A stretch of DNA of 64,000 bases from positions 124,001 to 188,000 of the forward strand of contig NZ_JACZCR010000033.1 in NCBI RefSeq assembly GCF_014904735.1, given 5' to 3'. Below the pieces are notes generated by a model. The model saw only the letters and a list, made by a program, of their open reading frames with translations. It ran no database searches and was not told where the DNA came from. The translations under genes and the position numbers were made by a program. This DNA is from Microbulbifer hainanensis (lineage in GTDB: Bacteria > Pseudomonadota > Gammaproteobacteria > Pseudomonadales > Cellvibrionaceae). Positions 8,567 to 17,024 of the stretch are shown one piece after another. Every line of letters begins with the position of its first letter. Positions within the stretch are counted from its first letter, which is position 1.

Positions 8567-10477
8567 TTACTGCCCCGGTTCGTACCAGATCGGCGAGCTC
8601 CAGGCGCGCTCCTGGATGCTGGTGGGTACGCCGTCGAGCAGCGGCAGATTTTTGCGCGCGGCGTCGTAGGTGCTCCATCGCGGCGTGGGGATCTGTATGG
8701 CGCGCAGGTAGTAATAGGCGCGGTGCAGTGGGTCGAAAGCCGAATCTGTCCACACCGCGGTCAGGCTGGTGGAGCCGATGGTGTTCTCATAGAGGGCCCT
8801 TTGCGCGTTAACGGTGTTGCCCACTTCCTGTTCGGCGCGCCCCTGGGCACTGATCGAGCGGCCCTTGGAAACGGCGACATCGTAGATATGTTCGTGGTGT
8901 TGCCCGTTGCCATCCACCCAGCCCTTGACCATCTGAATGCGGTCCAGGTTGGCGCCATCGGGGTCCTTGAGGGCGTAGAGATAAAAAGTCGGCCCCTTTT
9001 TGCCATTGCCCGGCGGCGGGGTGAGGGTGCCGCCCATGGGGACGCCGGCATCGTAGCCGGTCCTCACCAGGCCTTCGTAGTCGCCCGGTTTCTTCGACAG
9101 GCCGAAACCGCCGAATAGGCGCACCTTGATGCGCGGGCCGGAGGTGGCAAAAGTCTCGCGGTTGTAGATGGCGTCCCAGATGGCCGCACGGGTATTTTCC
9201 GGCGCCCAGACACCGGTAATTGCCCCCGGGTTGGCGTCGATCGTCTTCATCCAATCGGGAATTTTACCGGTGCGGCGCGCCTCGGCAGTGTCGTCGGAGG
9301 CGCCGTGGCCACCGTGGTAGTTCGACTCCCATACATTGCCGGGGCGGCCGTTGTGGTTGTCGCTACCGCCGACAATACCGTACTTGAAGGGGTTCACCCC
9401 GAGTTTGTCTTCGTATTCGAGTCCGTACTTGAGTCCTTCGCGGACGAAATCGCGCTTGCTGAATCTGCGGTTGCTGAAATCCTGAATGCTGTTGGCATTT
9501 TCGAAATCGGCAAATTCGTCGTTGGGCCAGAATTTGATATGTACTTCAGAGTCGCCCTTGGCCTGCATGATTTCGATGGCGGGCTCCATCGTATTGCGCA
9601 TTTTGGCGTAAGTCTCGCTCAATGGCTTGCCACCTGAGTCGAGCGCGGGAAACATGCGCCCGCGGCTCGCGTTGGAGTTATGCGGTATGGCGAAGACCTG
9701 CATGCCCTTGCCGCGCAGTTCCTCCATCCACTGCCAGAGTTCCTCTTCGGTCTGCAGGTCGATGTAACTCATCGGCCGCTGCGGCAGGTTCATATCGCGA
9801 AAGTAGATATTGCGATGCAGGTTGGCGCCGCCGGGTGTGGCGGTCCACTCGTAGGCGGGAATGGTGGTGAAATTGCCCGGGTCGTTGTAGCGCTCAACCG
9901 CTGACATGATCTCTTTCCAGCCATTGGCGGTGGATTCGTTGCCGACAAAAAAGCTCGCGTGTTGTGGTTTTTTGCGGTTGGCCATGGCGACGTTTTCAAG
10001 GAACCACTTCTCGCGGTCTTTGATATTGTCCAGCGACAGTAACTGCTGTACCGATTCGGTGTCATGCCCGGGCGCGTCGTCATGGAGCACCGTGTACATT
10101 TCACCGATAAACTCCGCGTGATCGGTAATGGCAAAAAAATCCAGCGGCTTGTGAATCTTGTAACCCTGCCCATTCACTTGAATGGTTTCGCCTTTGGCAA
10201 AACGCATTGCGTCTTCCGGCATTAATGCCATACCGCCGATATAGGCGTCGAGGGAGTAGGCAGTATGCAGGTGTAGTTCGCCGAAATAGACGTTTTTCAG
10301 GCCGCTGGTATCGGCTGATGTAGCGCTGCGACTTTGTTCTGCGCGCATTTCACTGGCGGGAGCGGCGACCTTTCCTTCCTCGGCGCCGTTTTTCGCGGTT
10401 CTTTCCGCGCGGTCGGGACCGCAGGCGCACAGCAGGCTGACAGCACCACCCAGTAAAAGCATTTTCAGTGAGGGCAT
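8567..10477 (-). CDS. DUF3604 (PHP-like) lipoprotein
   Basis: A 636-residue protein with a lipoprotein signal (LLLGGAVSLLCAC) and a polar linker. A DUF3604 domain occupies nearly all the rest. Metal-binding-looking motifs resemble PHP phosphoesterases: YFGELHLHTAYSLDAY, FFAITDHAEFIGE and GGSDNHNG. The reaction is unknown; hydrolysis of an organic or phosphate ester is conceivable. The frame is open five codons further upstream, but the ATG at 10477 places the signal peptide correctly. It is first in the cluster with the parvulin and HupE-like genes. The lipoprotein anchor implies a periplasmic or outer-membrane location. Confidence 0.83.
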   Translation of the reverse strand: MPSLKMLLLGGAVSLLCACGPDRAERTAKNGAEEGKVAAPASEMRAEQSRSATSADTSGLKNVYFGELHLHTAYSLDAYIGGMALMPEDAMRFAKGETIQVNGQGYKIHKPLDFFAITDHAEFIGEMYTVLHDDAPGHDTESVQQLLSLDNIKDREKWFLENVAMANRKKPQHASFFVGNESTANGWKEIMSAVERYNDPGNFTTIPAYEWTATPGGANLHRNIYFRDMNLPQRPMSYIDLQTEEELWQWMEELRGKGMQVFAIPHNSNASRGRMFPALDSGGKPLSETYAKMRNTMEPAIEIMQAKGDSEVHIKFWPNDEFADFENANSIQDFSNRRFSKRDFVREGLKYGLEYEDKLGVNPFKYGIVGGSDNHNGRPGNVWESNYHGGHGASDDTAEARRTGKIPDWMKTIDANPGAITGVWAPENTRAAIWDAIYNRETFATSGPRIKVRLFGGFGLSKKPGDYEGLVRTGYDAGVPMGGTLTPPPGNGKKGPTFYLYALKDPDGANLDRIQMVKGWVDGNGQHHEHIYDVAVSKGRSISAQGRAEQEVGNTVNAQRALYENTIGSTSLTAVWTDSAFDPLHRAYYYLRAIQIPTPRWSTYDAARKNLPLLDGVPTSIQERAWSSPIWYEPGQ

Positions 10478-10542
10478 ATCGGATAACTCCATTTATCCCG
10501 GTTGTACCTGTTTATCGACTGGATAGTGGCGACTGCCGATAT

Positions 10543-10794
10543 GTGTGCCGGCTTTTCCCTGGCTGGCTTGTGATACTTTCTGTCGGGGCCGCGTTTGGCG
10601 GGTTTCTGGGCGTCGAGTCCATGGAATACCGGCGCTGTGAATCCTGGTTAATTGTGACCGGTAAGTATGGTTTGCCAGAGCGAGTTTTCCAGTGCGCGGC
10701 CATTTGCCAGGACTTCGCCAGCTGGCGCTGGACGAGCGACGGCGAAATTCTGGCGTTGCGGGTTTCGACGAATCCGCTGAAGCCGATAGAATGA
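10543..10794 (+). CDS. Possible small hypothetical protein
   Basis: This frame from GTG 10543 would give 83 residues with one hydrophobic segment (GWLVILSVGAAFGGFLGV) followed by a polar region with four cysteines. It fills the space between the divergent DUF3604 gene and the DUF4345-like gene and ends 63 bp before the latter. I recognise no family, and no strong ribosome-binding site precedes the GTG. The 10478-10857 interval otherwise shows only promoter space. Treat as tentative. Confidence 0.28.
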   Translation: MCRLFPGWLVILSVGAAFGGFLGVESMEYRRCESWLIVTGKYGLPERVFQCAAICQDFASWRWTSDGEILALRVSTNPLKPIE

Positions 10795-10857
10795 CCGGTG
10801 AGTGGCCCTCTGGCTTGGGGCCGTCGTGGTGCGAGCATTAAGGTTCAGGGAGAAAGC

Positions 10858-11262
10858 ATGAAATATTACGGCGTCGTTTATCTGGTCGTGAACCTGCTGG
10901 TTTATGCGGCCATCGGAGCCTGGGCTGCCATTGTGCCAGAGGCCTTTGCCGCCGCTATCGACCTGAGCTTTGTCGCGCCGTCGGCACTGCCGGAATTTCT
11001 CGCTACTTTCAGCGGATTGATGCTGGCCATCGCCCTGGGATTACTGCTGGCGCTGATTTTGCGTCGCCACCGACGCGCGGCCTACGCGGCCCTGTCACTG
11101 GCTTATCTCGGTTTTGCCAGCGGGCGCCTGTACGGCATGCTGGTATTCAGTGGTTTTGACTGGCGCAACGGCGTCTTCCTGGCGCTAGAAATACTGCTGC
11201 TGGTGTGGGGTATTTTCTGCTATCGGGAAATGCGCTGGCTGCCGAAGGAGTATGGCCATTAG
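10858..11262 (+). CDS. Small four-helix membrane protein (DUF4345-like)
   Basis: A 134-residue protein made almost entirely of four hydrophobic helices: YLVVNLLVYAAIGAWAAIV, FLATFSGLMLAIALGLLLAL, YAALSLAYLGFASGRLYGML and GVFLALEILLLVWGIF. The R-x-Y pair in the third helix (GRLYG) is typical of DUF4345 proteins, whose function is unknown. GGGAG lies 6 bp before the ATG and decides the start; an upstream in-frame extension to 10798 is unlikely. It stands alone, convergent with the hydroxylase gene, and shares the terminator region that follows it. Confidence 0.7.
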   Translation: MKYYGVVYLVVNLLVYAAIGAWAAIVPEAFAAAIDLSFVAPSALPEFLATFSGLMLAIALGLLLALILRRHRRAAYAALSLAYLGFASGRLYGMLVFSGFDWRNGVFLALEILLLVWGIFCYREMRWLPKEYGH

Positions 11263-11279
11263 GCCGTGCCGAAAGCCAT

Positions 11280-11306
11280 AAAAAAGCGCGCTCCACTGGA
11301 GCGCGC
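11280..11306 (-). terminator. Intrinsic terminator after the sterol-desaturase-family gene
   Basis: GCGCGCTCC-ACT-GGAGCGCGC forms a 9-bp stem. On the minus strand it is followed by six T, so it terminates the hydroxylase gene ending at 11342. Confidence 0.8.
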
Positions 11307-11341
11307 AAGACATGCGGACATCTGCCGATCAGCCGCAATTC

Positions 11342-12157
11342 TCAGGTCGCCGCGGGTGATTTCTCCCCCGCCGTCGCACTATCACTGAATTCCCCATCCA
11401 CCGCCTGGCGGAATACCTGCTTGTAGTTCTTGAATTCTGTGCCCATCCAGCGATCCCACCAGGTGAAATAGAAGCCGTAATTGCCCTGGAAGCGCTGGTG
11501 GTGCAGGTCGTGGTGGGTGGTGGTGGTCAGTATATCCAGTGGACCGTCCACCCAGCCGCGCGGATGGAATTCACAGCCGGCGTGCAGCATGGTGTTGCGG
11601 AATATCATCACGAAGATGAACGCCAGCCACACCAGCACGTGCAGCGGCAGTAGCATCAGGATCAGCGGCGAATAGATTGCCATCAGCACACCCTCGCCGA
11701 TCGAGAAACTGTAGGCCGCCCAGGGGGTTGGCGTGCGGGATAGGTGATGCACCCGGTGGAAGTGCTTGAACAGCTTCGGGTGATGCATGGCCCGGTGGCA
11801 CCAGTAGAAATAGGCGTCGTGGATCAGGATGACGGCCGGCAGGCTGGCGAGGTTCCACCACAGAGGGAACTCGTTCCAGTGCCAATAGAGCTTGATGAGG
11901 CCCCAGTCGCGCAGCACGCTGGTGACGAGCCCGACGGTGGCAAACACGCCGAGGGTCAGCATCGAGTAGCTGAATTCGCGGCGGATATCCTGCCACTTGG
12001 CGCGGCGCGTCTGCAGGCGCCGCCGGTTCATCCAGCCGCGGAACAGCAGGCTAACGCACAGGCTCATGACGGTGGCCGCAAGCAGGTAGCGGAACAGGTC
12101 GGTTTTGAAGTGGGACACCCAGTGCTGAGCCATATCCCAGAGAAACGCCAACTCCAT
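11342..12157 (-). CDS. Fatty acid hydroxylase / sterol desaturase family membrane protein
   Basis: A 271-residue di-iron membrane oxygenase. The histidine clusters are all present: HDAYFYWCHRAMHH (113-126), HRVHH (134-138) and HHDLHH near residue 228. They lie among several hydrophobic segments. Relatives hydroxylate or desaturate lipids, carotenoids or sterol-like molecules; the substrate here cannot be read from sequence. The gene lies 149 bp downstream of, and in the same direction as, a membrane-bound AraC-type regulator, which may control it. A strong intrinsic terminator follows. Confidence 0.87.
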   Translation of the reverse strand: MELAFLWDMAQHWVSHFKTDLFRYLLAATVMSLCVSLLFRGWMNRRRLQTRRAKWQDIRREFSYSMLTLGVFATVGLVTSVLRDWGLIKLYWHWNEFPLWWNLASLPAVILIHDAYFYWCHRAMHHPKLFKHFHRVHHLSRTPTPWAAYSFSIGEGVLMAIYSPLILMLLPLHVLVWLAFIFVMIFRNTMLHAGCEFHPRGWVDGPLDILTTTTHHDLHHQRFQGNYGFYFTWWDRWMGTEFKNYKQVFRQAVDGEFSDSATAGEKSPAAT

Positions 12158-12306
12158 ACATTCACCTTGTTGAATCTTTCATCGGTGGTCATGAAGGAGC
12201 GGCTAGCGGACTGCTCCTTTCCTGTTATCTGACCAGTCTGGAGCAAAGCGCGGATCGGCGCTTACGGAATCCGCAAAACAGCTGACGGATTCTGAAATAC
12301 GAGTGT

Positions 12307-13377
12307 TTATGCGGGGAATCGCTCGCGCCGGTACTCGGTGGGCGTCAGGTTGTGGCGGCGCTTGAAGGCGGCGTTGAACGGGCTCAGGGAGCGGTAGCCG
12401 ATATCCAGGGCGATGCTCAGTACCGGCAGATGAGCCTGGTCAGGGTCGGCGAGCCGCGCGCTGGCTTCGTCGATACGGAACTGGTTCAGGTATTCGTTGA
12501 AGTTGCGGTAGCCTAGGTGACGGTTGATCAGCGCGCGCAGCACGTGTTCGCGCGCGTCCAGTTGCTCGGCCAGTTCGCGGATCGTCAGACCGGTGTGACG
12601 GTAGCCGCCATTGCGCATATGTTGCTGTAGCTGATCCAGTAATTGGTGTTGCTGCGGATCCAGCGGCTCCGGCGCTGGCTCTGCCGACGTTTCCGCCGGT
12701 TCGGCCGGCGCTTCGCTGGCTTGCGGCAGGGATTCCGTCAGCGCGCCGGGAGACAGCGCCAGCAGCCACAGGCAGGCGGCGAGGGTCAGCAGACTGGCGA
12801 GGATCGCGTGCAGGGTGGGGACGCCGGCCGGCACCGGCAAGTAGTCAAACAGGAATTCCACACAGACGACGATCAACATATAGCTGCCGACGGCAATCAG
12901 CAGGCTGGCGCGCAGGCGCCGGCGGGCCTGAACCAGGTCCGACTGGAATTGCTGCTGCAGGGCGATCAGCCCGGCGCAGAGCAGGCTCAGCTTGAGCGGC
13001 TGCGACAGCAGGTACATGGCGCGCTGGAACTGCGGCGATTCGGCAAAGTCCAGGTGGTTGGCAGCCAGGCTGACCAGCACGGTGATCGCGCACAACACCC
13101 AGCCCCAGCGGGGGAAGCGTTCCCCCTCACTGCACAGCTGGTGTGCAAACAGCCAGAAGGCCATGGGAATCAGTACGGTGGGCAGATCGAGTAGTAGACT
13201 GACGACCGCGCCGTGGGGCGGTAGTACCGGGCGCAGCAGGTAGCAGAAAACACCGGCCAACAGCAGTATCAGCCAGCGCCCGGCGGCCTGCTGGTGGTAG
13301 CTGATCGCCAGTTTGGCTGCGGCCAGCAGGAGCAGGCCGCAGGCGGAACCGGTAAAGAAATCGTAACTGCTGTGCAT
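12307..13377 (-). CDS. AraC-family regulator with N-terminal membrane domain
   Basis: A 356-residue protein. The first 220 residues contain about seven hydrophobic helices, starting SSYDFFTGSACGLLLLAAAK. A proline/glutamate/alanine-rich linker follows (about 225-245), then two AraC-type helix-turn-helix motifs; LTIRELAEQLDAREHVLRAL marks the first and LSIALDIGYRSLSPFNAAFK the second. Membrane-embedded AraC proteins are thought to sense an envelope or lipid signal directly. The start at 13377 is chosen because the frame upstream is low-complexity and precedes the first helix. It may regulate the neighbouring hydroxylase gene (inference). Confidence 0.82.
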   Translation of the reverse strand: MHSSYDFFTGSACGLLLLAAAKLAISYHQQAAGRWLILLLAGVFCYLLRPVLPPHGAVVSLLLDLPTVLIPMAFWLFAHQLCSEGERFPRWGWVLCAITVLVSLAANHLDFAESPQFQRAMYLLSQPLKLSLLCAGLIALQQQFQSDLVQARRRLRASLLIAVGSYMLIVVCVEFLFDYLPVPAGVPTLHAILASLLTLAACLWLLALSPGALTESLPQASEAPAEPAETSAEPAPEPLDPQQHQLLDQLQQHMRNGGYRHTGLTIRELAEQLDAREHVLRALINRHLGYRNFNEYLNQFRIDEASARLADPDQAHLPVLSIALDIGYRSLSPFNAAFKRRHNLTPTEYRRERFPA

Positions 13378-13390
13378 CGATGTTGTCCGC

Positions 13391-13957
13391 CTAGCGCCAG
13401 CGATCAGCCCAGGCGTCCAGCACCTTGCTGCTATAGGTGTGGCGGCCGTAGCTGCCGTTGTAGTAGGCCAGCGCATTGGCCAGGTTGCCTTTGGCCTTGG
13501 CGATATAGTGTTTGAGGATGGTGCAGCCGTAACGCAGGTTGGTATCCATATCGATCAGGTTGTCGTCCGGCCGGCCGATTTCCTTCTTCCAGAACGGCAT
13601 CACCTGCATCATGCCCTGGGCGCCGACCCGCGACACAGCGTAGGGATTGAAGGCACTCTCGATCTGGATGACCGCCAGCACCACTTCCGGACGCAGACCC
13701 GCCAGGGTGGCCTCGCGGTGTACGGCCTTGAGCACACGCAGGCGCTCCTTGGGATCATCGATATAGCGGGCGAGGGGCTGGGACTTGGCCATCAGCCAGA
13801 CTTCGGCATCATAGCGATCGACAAAGCTGTCGGCCTGGGTCACAGCCTCTTTCAGGGCCAGGCGCAGCTCCGGATCGATTTCCGGCAGCTTCGACTGGGC
13901 GCCGGCGGCGGTCGCGGCCAGGCACAGAAACAGTGTGGACAGGCTTTTTCTTATCAT
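13391..13957 (-). CDS. Lytic transglycosylase (Slt-type, periplasmic)
   Basis: A 188-residue exported enzyme. A signal peptide (about 1-20, ending AAGAQS) precedes a goose-lysozyme-like SLT domain. The catalytic glutamate sits in AVIQIESAFNPYAVS, followed by GAQGMMQVMPFW and, near the end, LANALAYYNGSYGRH. It should cleave peptidoglycan glycan strands to form 1,6-anhydromuramic acid. The frame is open upstream to 14341, but the ATG at 13957 gives a proper signal peptide and the upstream part is an arginine/proline-rich shadow of proS. It starts just upstream of the AraC-type gene, with 13 bp between them. Confidence 0.87.
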   Translation of the reverse strand: MIRKSLSTLFLCLAATAAGAQSKLPEIDPELRLALKEAVTQADSFVDRYDAEVWLMAKSQPLARYIDDPKERLRVLKAVHREATLAGLRPEVVLAVIQIESAFNPYAVSRVGAQGMMQVMPFWKKEIGRPDDNLIDMDTNLRYGCTILKHYIAKAKGNLANALAYYNGSYGRHTYSSKVLDAWADRWR

Positions 13958-14024
13958 GACAGGGATTTTACGAAAAGGCGGGCGGGAAGGGCAGGGCCAA
14001 TTGCGCTGATTCGATGCGGTCGCC

Positions 14025-14078
14025 GCCCCGGACACAGTCCGGGGCCCAGTGGGGCTGGATACCGGCCAGGGCCGGTAT
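14025..14078. repeat. Two adjacent GC-rich hairpins between proS and the transglycosylase gene
   Basis: GCCCCGGAC-ACA-GTCCGGGGC (14025-14045) and ATACCGGCC-AG-GGCCGGTAT (14059-14078) are two perfect 9-bp stems, 13 bp apart. Neither has a T-tract. They could be a REP-like element, an mRNA-stabilising structure or a Rho-related terminator after proS. Confidence 0.55.
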
Positions 14079-14094
14079 GACGACTGCGTTTTCC

Positions 14095-15822
14095 TTATAC
14101 GCCCAGCTTTTTCAGCAGCACTTCTTCCAGCTGTGATTCGGCGAATTCCTGGCTCTCGGCGTCGCGGCGGCCCTTGTACTCCACCACGCCCTTTTCCAGA
14201 CCGCGGTCGCCGACCACGATGCGGTGTGGGATGCCCAGCAGTTCGACGTCGGCAAGCATGGCGCCGAGGCGCGCTTTCGGCTCGTCCATGAACAGTACGT
14301 CCACTCCCTGCGCGCGCAGGGAGTCGTACAGGTGCTCGCACTTTTCGCGCACGACATCGCTCTTGTGCATGTTGATCGGCACGATCGCCAGCTGGAAGGG
14401 GGCGATGGCGTCCGGCCAGATAATACCGGCGTCGTCGTGGTTCTGCTCGATGGCGGCGGCAACGATACGGGATACACCGATACCGTAGCAGCCCATGGAC
14501 ATCACCTGTTCTTTGCCGTTCTCATCCAGCACCGTGGCATTCATGGCCCGGCTGTATTTGTCGCCCAGCTGGAAGATGTGGCCCACCTCGATACCGCGCT
14601 TGATTTCCAGGGTGCCCTGGCCGTCGGGGCTGGCATCGCCGGCGATCACATTGCGCAGGTCCTCGACGCGGCCCAGCGGTGTATCGCGATCCCAGTTGAC
14701 GCCGGTGAAATGGTAGTCGTCCTTGTTGGCACCGCAGACGAAGTCCGCCAGGTGCGCTGCGGCTCGGTCGACGATGGTGTGGATGTTCATTCCCACCGGG
14801 CCCAGGGAGCCGATGCCGCAGCCCAGTTCCTGGGCGATACGTGCTTCGGGGGCGAATTCCAGCGGGCTGGCGACACCCTTCAGCTTTTCCGCTTTCAGTT
14901 CGTTCAGCTCGTGGTCGCCGCGCAGGATCAGCGCGACCAGCGGTGCGGTTTCTCCTTCCTCGCTCTCGCCGAGCACGATCAGGGTTTTGACCGACTGCGC
15001 CGGATCCGCCTTGAGGAATTCGCTCACCGCGGCGATGGTCTTCTGGCCGGGAGTATGGACCTCTTCCATCTCAGCCGCGGGCACCGGGCGCTCGCCAGCG
15101 GGGGCCACGGCTTCCGCGAGCTCGACGTTGGCCGCGTAGCGGCTCTCGCTGGAAAACGCGATATCGTCCTCGCCGCTGGCGGCGAGCACGTGGAATTCAT
15201 GGGAACTGGAACCGCCAATGGATCCCGTGTCGGCGAGCACCGGGCGGTAGTCCAAGCCGATGCGGTCGAAGATGCGGCAGTAGGCCGCGTGCATCACATC
15301 GTAGGTTTCCTGCAGTGAGTCCGCATCGACATGGAAGGAGTAGGCATCCTTCATGGTGAACTCGCGCGCGCGCATCACGCCGAAGCGCGGGCGTATCTCA
15401 TCGCGGAATTTGGTCTGCACCTGGTAGAAGTTGGCGGGCAGCTGCTTGTAGCTGCTGATCTCGGTGCGGATCAGGTCTGTGATCACTTCTTCGTGAGTCG
15501 GGCCCAGGCAGAAGGCGTTGTCATGGCGATCCTGAATGCGCAGTAGTTCCGGGCCGTACTGCTGCCAGCGGCCGGATTCCTCCCACAGCTCGGCGGGCTG
15601 CACCACCGGCATCAGCACTTCCAGCGAGCCGGCGTTGTTCATCTCCTCGCGCACGATCCGCTCGACTTTGCGGAGTACCCGCAGGCCGGTGGGCAGCCAG
15701 GTATAGAGTCCGGAAGCCAGGCGGCGGATCATGCCGGCCCGCAGCATCAGCTGGTGGCTGATGACGACGGCGTCGTTCGGGGTTTCTTTCTGGGTGGCGA
15801 TCAGATAGCGGGATGCGCGCAT
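14095..15822 (-). CDS. proS: Prolyl-tRNA synthetase
   Basis: A 575-residue class II synthetase that charges tRNA-Pro, of bacterial length with the editing insertion. Motif 2 lies in [17 protein letters not shown] and motif 3 in [17 protein letters not shown] YbaK-like insertion (about residues 230-390) lies between them and hydrolyses mischarged Ala-tRNA-Pro in this family. The C-terminal anticodon-binding domain follows. It begins at ATG 15822 with a TAAAAT -10 box and GC-rich discriminator about 37 bp upstream. Two hairpins follow the gene. Confidence 0.96.
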   Translation of the reverse strand: MRASRYLIATQKETPNDAVVISHQLMLRAGMIRRLASGLYTWLPTGLRVLRKVERIVREEMNNAGSLEVLMPVVQPAELWEESGRWQQYGPELLRIQDRHDNAFCLGPTHEEVITDLIRTEISSYKQLPANFYQVQTKFRDEIRPRFGVMRAREFTMKDAYSFHVDADSLQETYDVMHAAYCRIFDRIGLDYRPVLADTGSIGGSSSHEFHVLAASGEDDIAFSSESRYAANVELAEAVAPAGERPVPAAEMEEVHTPGQKTIAAVSEFLKADPAQSVKTLIVLGESEEGETAPLVALILRGDHELNELKAEKLKGVASPLEFAPEARIAQELGCGIGSLGPVGMNIHTIVDRAAAHLADFVCGANKDDYHFTGVNWDRDTPLGRVEDLRNVIAGDASPDGQGTLEIKRGIEVGHIFQLGDKYSRAMNATVLDENGKEQVMSMGCYGIGVSRIVAAAIEQNHDDAGIIWPDAIAPFQLAIVPINMHKSDVVREKCEHLYDSLRAQGVDVLFMDEPKARLGAMLADVELLGIPHRIVVGDRGLEKGVVEYKGRRDAESQEFAESQLEEVLLKKLGV

Positions 15823-15858
15823 AGGAGTATTCGGTTTGTCTTGCTTCTAGGGCCGCAC

Positions 15859-15864
15859 ATTTTA
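15859..15864 (-). promoter_or_regulatory. Putative -10 box of proS
   Basis: On the minus strand TAAAAT is followed by GTGCGGCCC, a GC-rich discriminator. I see no convincing -35. The same arrangement precedes fmdB/aspS, nadA, the TusA-like gene and purC. Confidence 0.4.
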
Positions 15865-15930
15865 CGCCGTAGGCGGGACCGGATGGTAGGGGCGCGGTGC
15901 GACGGAGCCGGAGAGTTTGTCGCGGGGCAC

Positions 15931-15956
15931 AAAAAACCCCGCCGGAGCGGGGTTTT
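15931..15956 (-). terminator. Intrinsic terminator after the HU-like gene
   Basis: AAAACCCCGC-CGGA-GCGGGGTTTT is a 10-bp hairpin with six T on the minus strand, 21 bp after the HU-like stop codon. It could work in both directions. Confidence 0.8.
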
Positions 15957-15976
15957 GCTGCGGAATAGGGCGCGAA

Positions 15977-16408
15977 TCAGGACTCGGCCATTTCCTTCAG
16001 CTTCTTCAGCGGGCGGATCTTCACCTGGATGCTGGCGGGCTTCGCCTTGAAGACGGTCTCTTCGCCAGTGAAGGGGTTGATGCCTTTGCGGGCTTTCTTG
16101 GCCGGCTTCTTCACGGTGGTGATCTTCATCAGGCCCGGCAGGGCGAATTCGCCAACAGCACGCTTCTTCACGTGGGCCTCGATCACGTCGGTCAGCTCGT
16201 CGAGAACGGATTGAACCTGCTTGCGGCTCAGCTCGGTCTTCTCGGCGATCTGGTTCAGGATCTGGGTTTTGGTGTACTTCTCTTTGACCGCGGTGACCTT
16301 CTTGGCCGGAGCGGCTTTCTTGGCTGCTGCTTTCTTGGCGGGTGCCTTCTTGGCAGCGGTTTTCTTGGCGGGGGCTTTCTTAGCTGCTGCTTTCTTGCGT
16401 GCGGCCAT
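15977..16408 (-). CDS. HU-family DNA-binding protein with lysine/alanine-rich N-terminal tail
   Basis: A 143-residue nucleoid protein. Residues 1-42 are a tail of repeated A/K/P units (KKAAAKKAPAKK and variants) like eukaryotic histone H1 or Pseudomonas AlgP. Residues 44-143 form an HU/IHF domain, with YTKTQILNQIAEKTELS at its start and the DNA-intercalating arm around GINPFTGEETVF. Normal HU is about 90 residues, so the tail is an N-terminal addition; such tails usually sit at the C-terminus. The protein should bind and compact DNA non-specifically. The repeated codons make the DNA repetitive at 16300-16400, a coding feature rather than a separate repeat element. Confidence 0.88.
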   Translation of the reverse strand: MAARKKAAAKKAPAKKTAAKKAPAKKAAAKKAAPAKKVTAVKEKYTKTQILNQIAEKTELSRKQVQSVLDELTDVIEAHVKKRAVGEFALPGLMKITTVKKPAKKARKGINPFTGEETVFKAKPASIQVKIRPLKKLKEMAES

Positions 16409-16662
16409 GGTAGCTTCCTTCTAAATAGTGTTTTTCCAGAGAAAGAGTGTTCGTCGTCCCGCTGTGCCGCCTGAGAATGGCGCAGGCCCGCAACGGGTAC
16501 TGAGGGGAAGTATATATAGTTTTTTTTCGCGCGCACGGGGAAATACGGGAAAAATAGTGCTTTTTTTCGCGGATTGGGGGGTGGGACTGCGTCTTCGTGC
16601 TCCTATTGCAGTGTTTGCATTGCCTCTTGCGCGGGCAGCTTCTTCCCGCTGTAGGGCTCATG

Positions 16663-16668
16663 TATAAT
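16663..16668 (+). promoter_or_regulatory. Putative -10 box for the fmdB-like/aspS unit in a divergent intergenic region
   Basis: A consensus TATAAT is followed by CTGCGCCCC, and the fmdB-like ATG lies 31 bp downstream. The -35 is weak. The whole interval 16409-16698 carries no gene that I can support. It is AT-rich around 16500-16570 and must hold divergent promoters for the HU-like gene and this unit. Confidence 0.5.
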
Positions 16669-16698
16669 CTGCGCCCCTCAAAGTACCGGGTATTAGCC

Positions 16699-16959
16699 AT
16701 GCCGATCTATGAATACCAGTGCAACGCCTGCGGCCACGAGATGGAGGCCCTGCAGCGCATGAGCGACGCTCCGCTGACCGACTGTCCCGCCTGTGAACAG
16801 GCGGAACTGCGCAAGAAGATCTCCGCGGCCGGGTTCCGCCTCAAGGGCGGCGGCTGGTACGAGACCGATTTCAAGACCGGCAGTAAGAAGAACCTGGCCG
16901 GCGATGCTGGAAAATCGTCGGCTAAGCCCGCAGCGGACAAGCCGGCCAAGGCCAGCTGA
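16699..16959 (+). CDS. FmdB-family zinc-ribbon protein
   Basis: An 86-residue protein starting [18 protein letters not shown]. Two CxxC pairs (YQCNACGH and TDCPACEQ) form a single zinc ribbon in the first 40 residues; the rest is a lysine/alanine-rich, probably disordered tail. FmdB-type proteins are small regulators of uncertain function, commonly found just upstream of aspS in gammaproteobacteria, as here (65 bp gap). Cotranscription with aspS from the TATAAT promoter is likely. Confidence 0.85.
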   Translation: MPIYEYQCNACGHEMEALQRMSDAPLTDCPACEQAELRKKISAAGFRLKGGGWYETDFKTGSKKNLAGDAGKSSAKPAADKPAKAS

Positions 16960-17024
16960 CGCCCGGACAGGGACACGCGGGCCCCGGCCCAGAATTCAAA
17001 TATCGACAACGGGAAATTGTATCC

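Noticed and set aside
13958..14341. N-terminal extension of the lytic transglycosylase
   Set aside because: Arg/Pro-rich shadow of the end of proS; the downstream ATG begins a normal signal peptide.
16300..16400. Apparent tandem DNA repeat, considered as a repeat element or CRISPR-like array
   Set aside because: It is the Lys/Ala codon repeat of the HU tail; units are short, in frame and without spacers.
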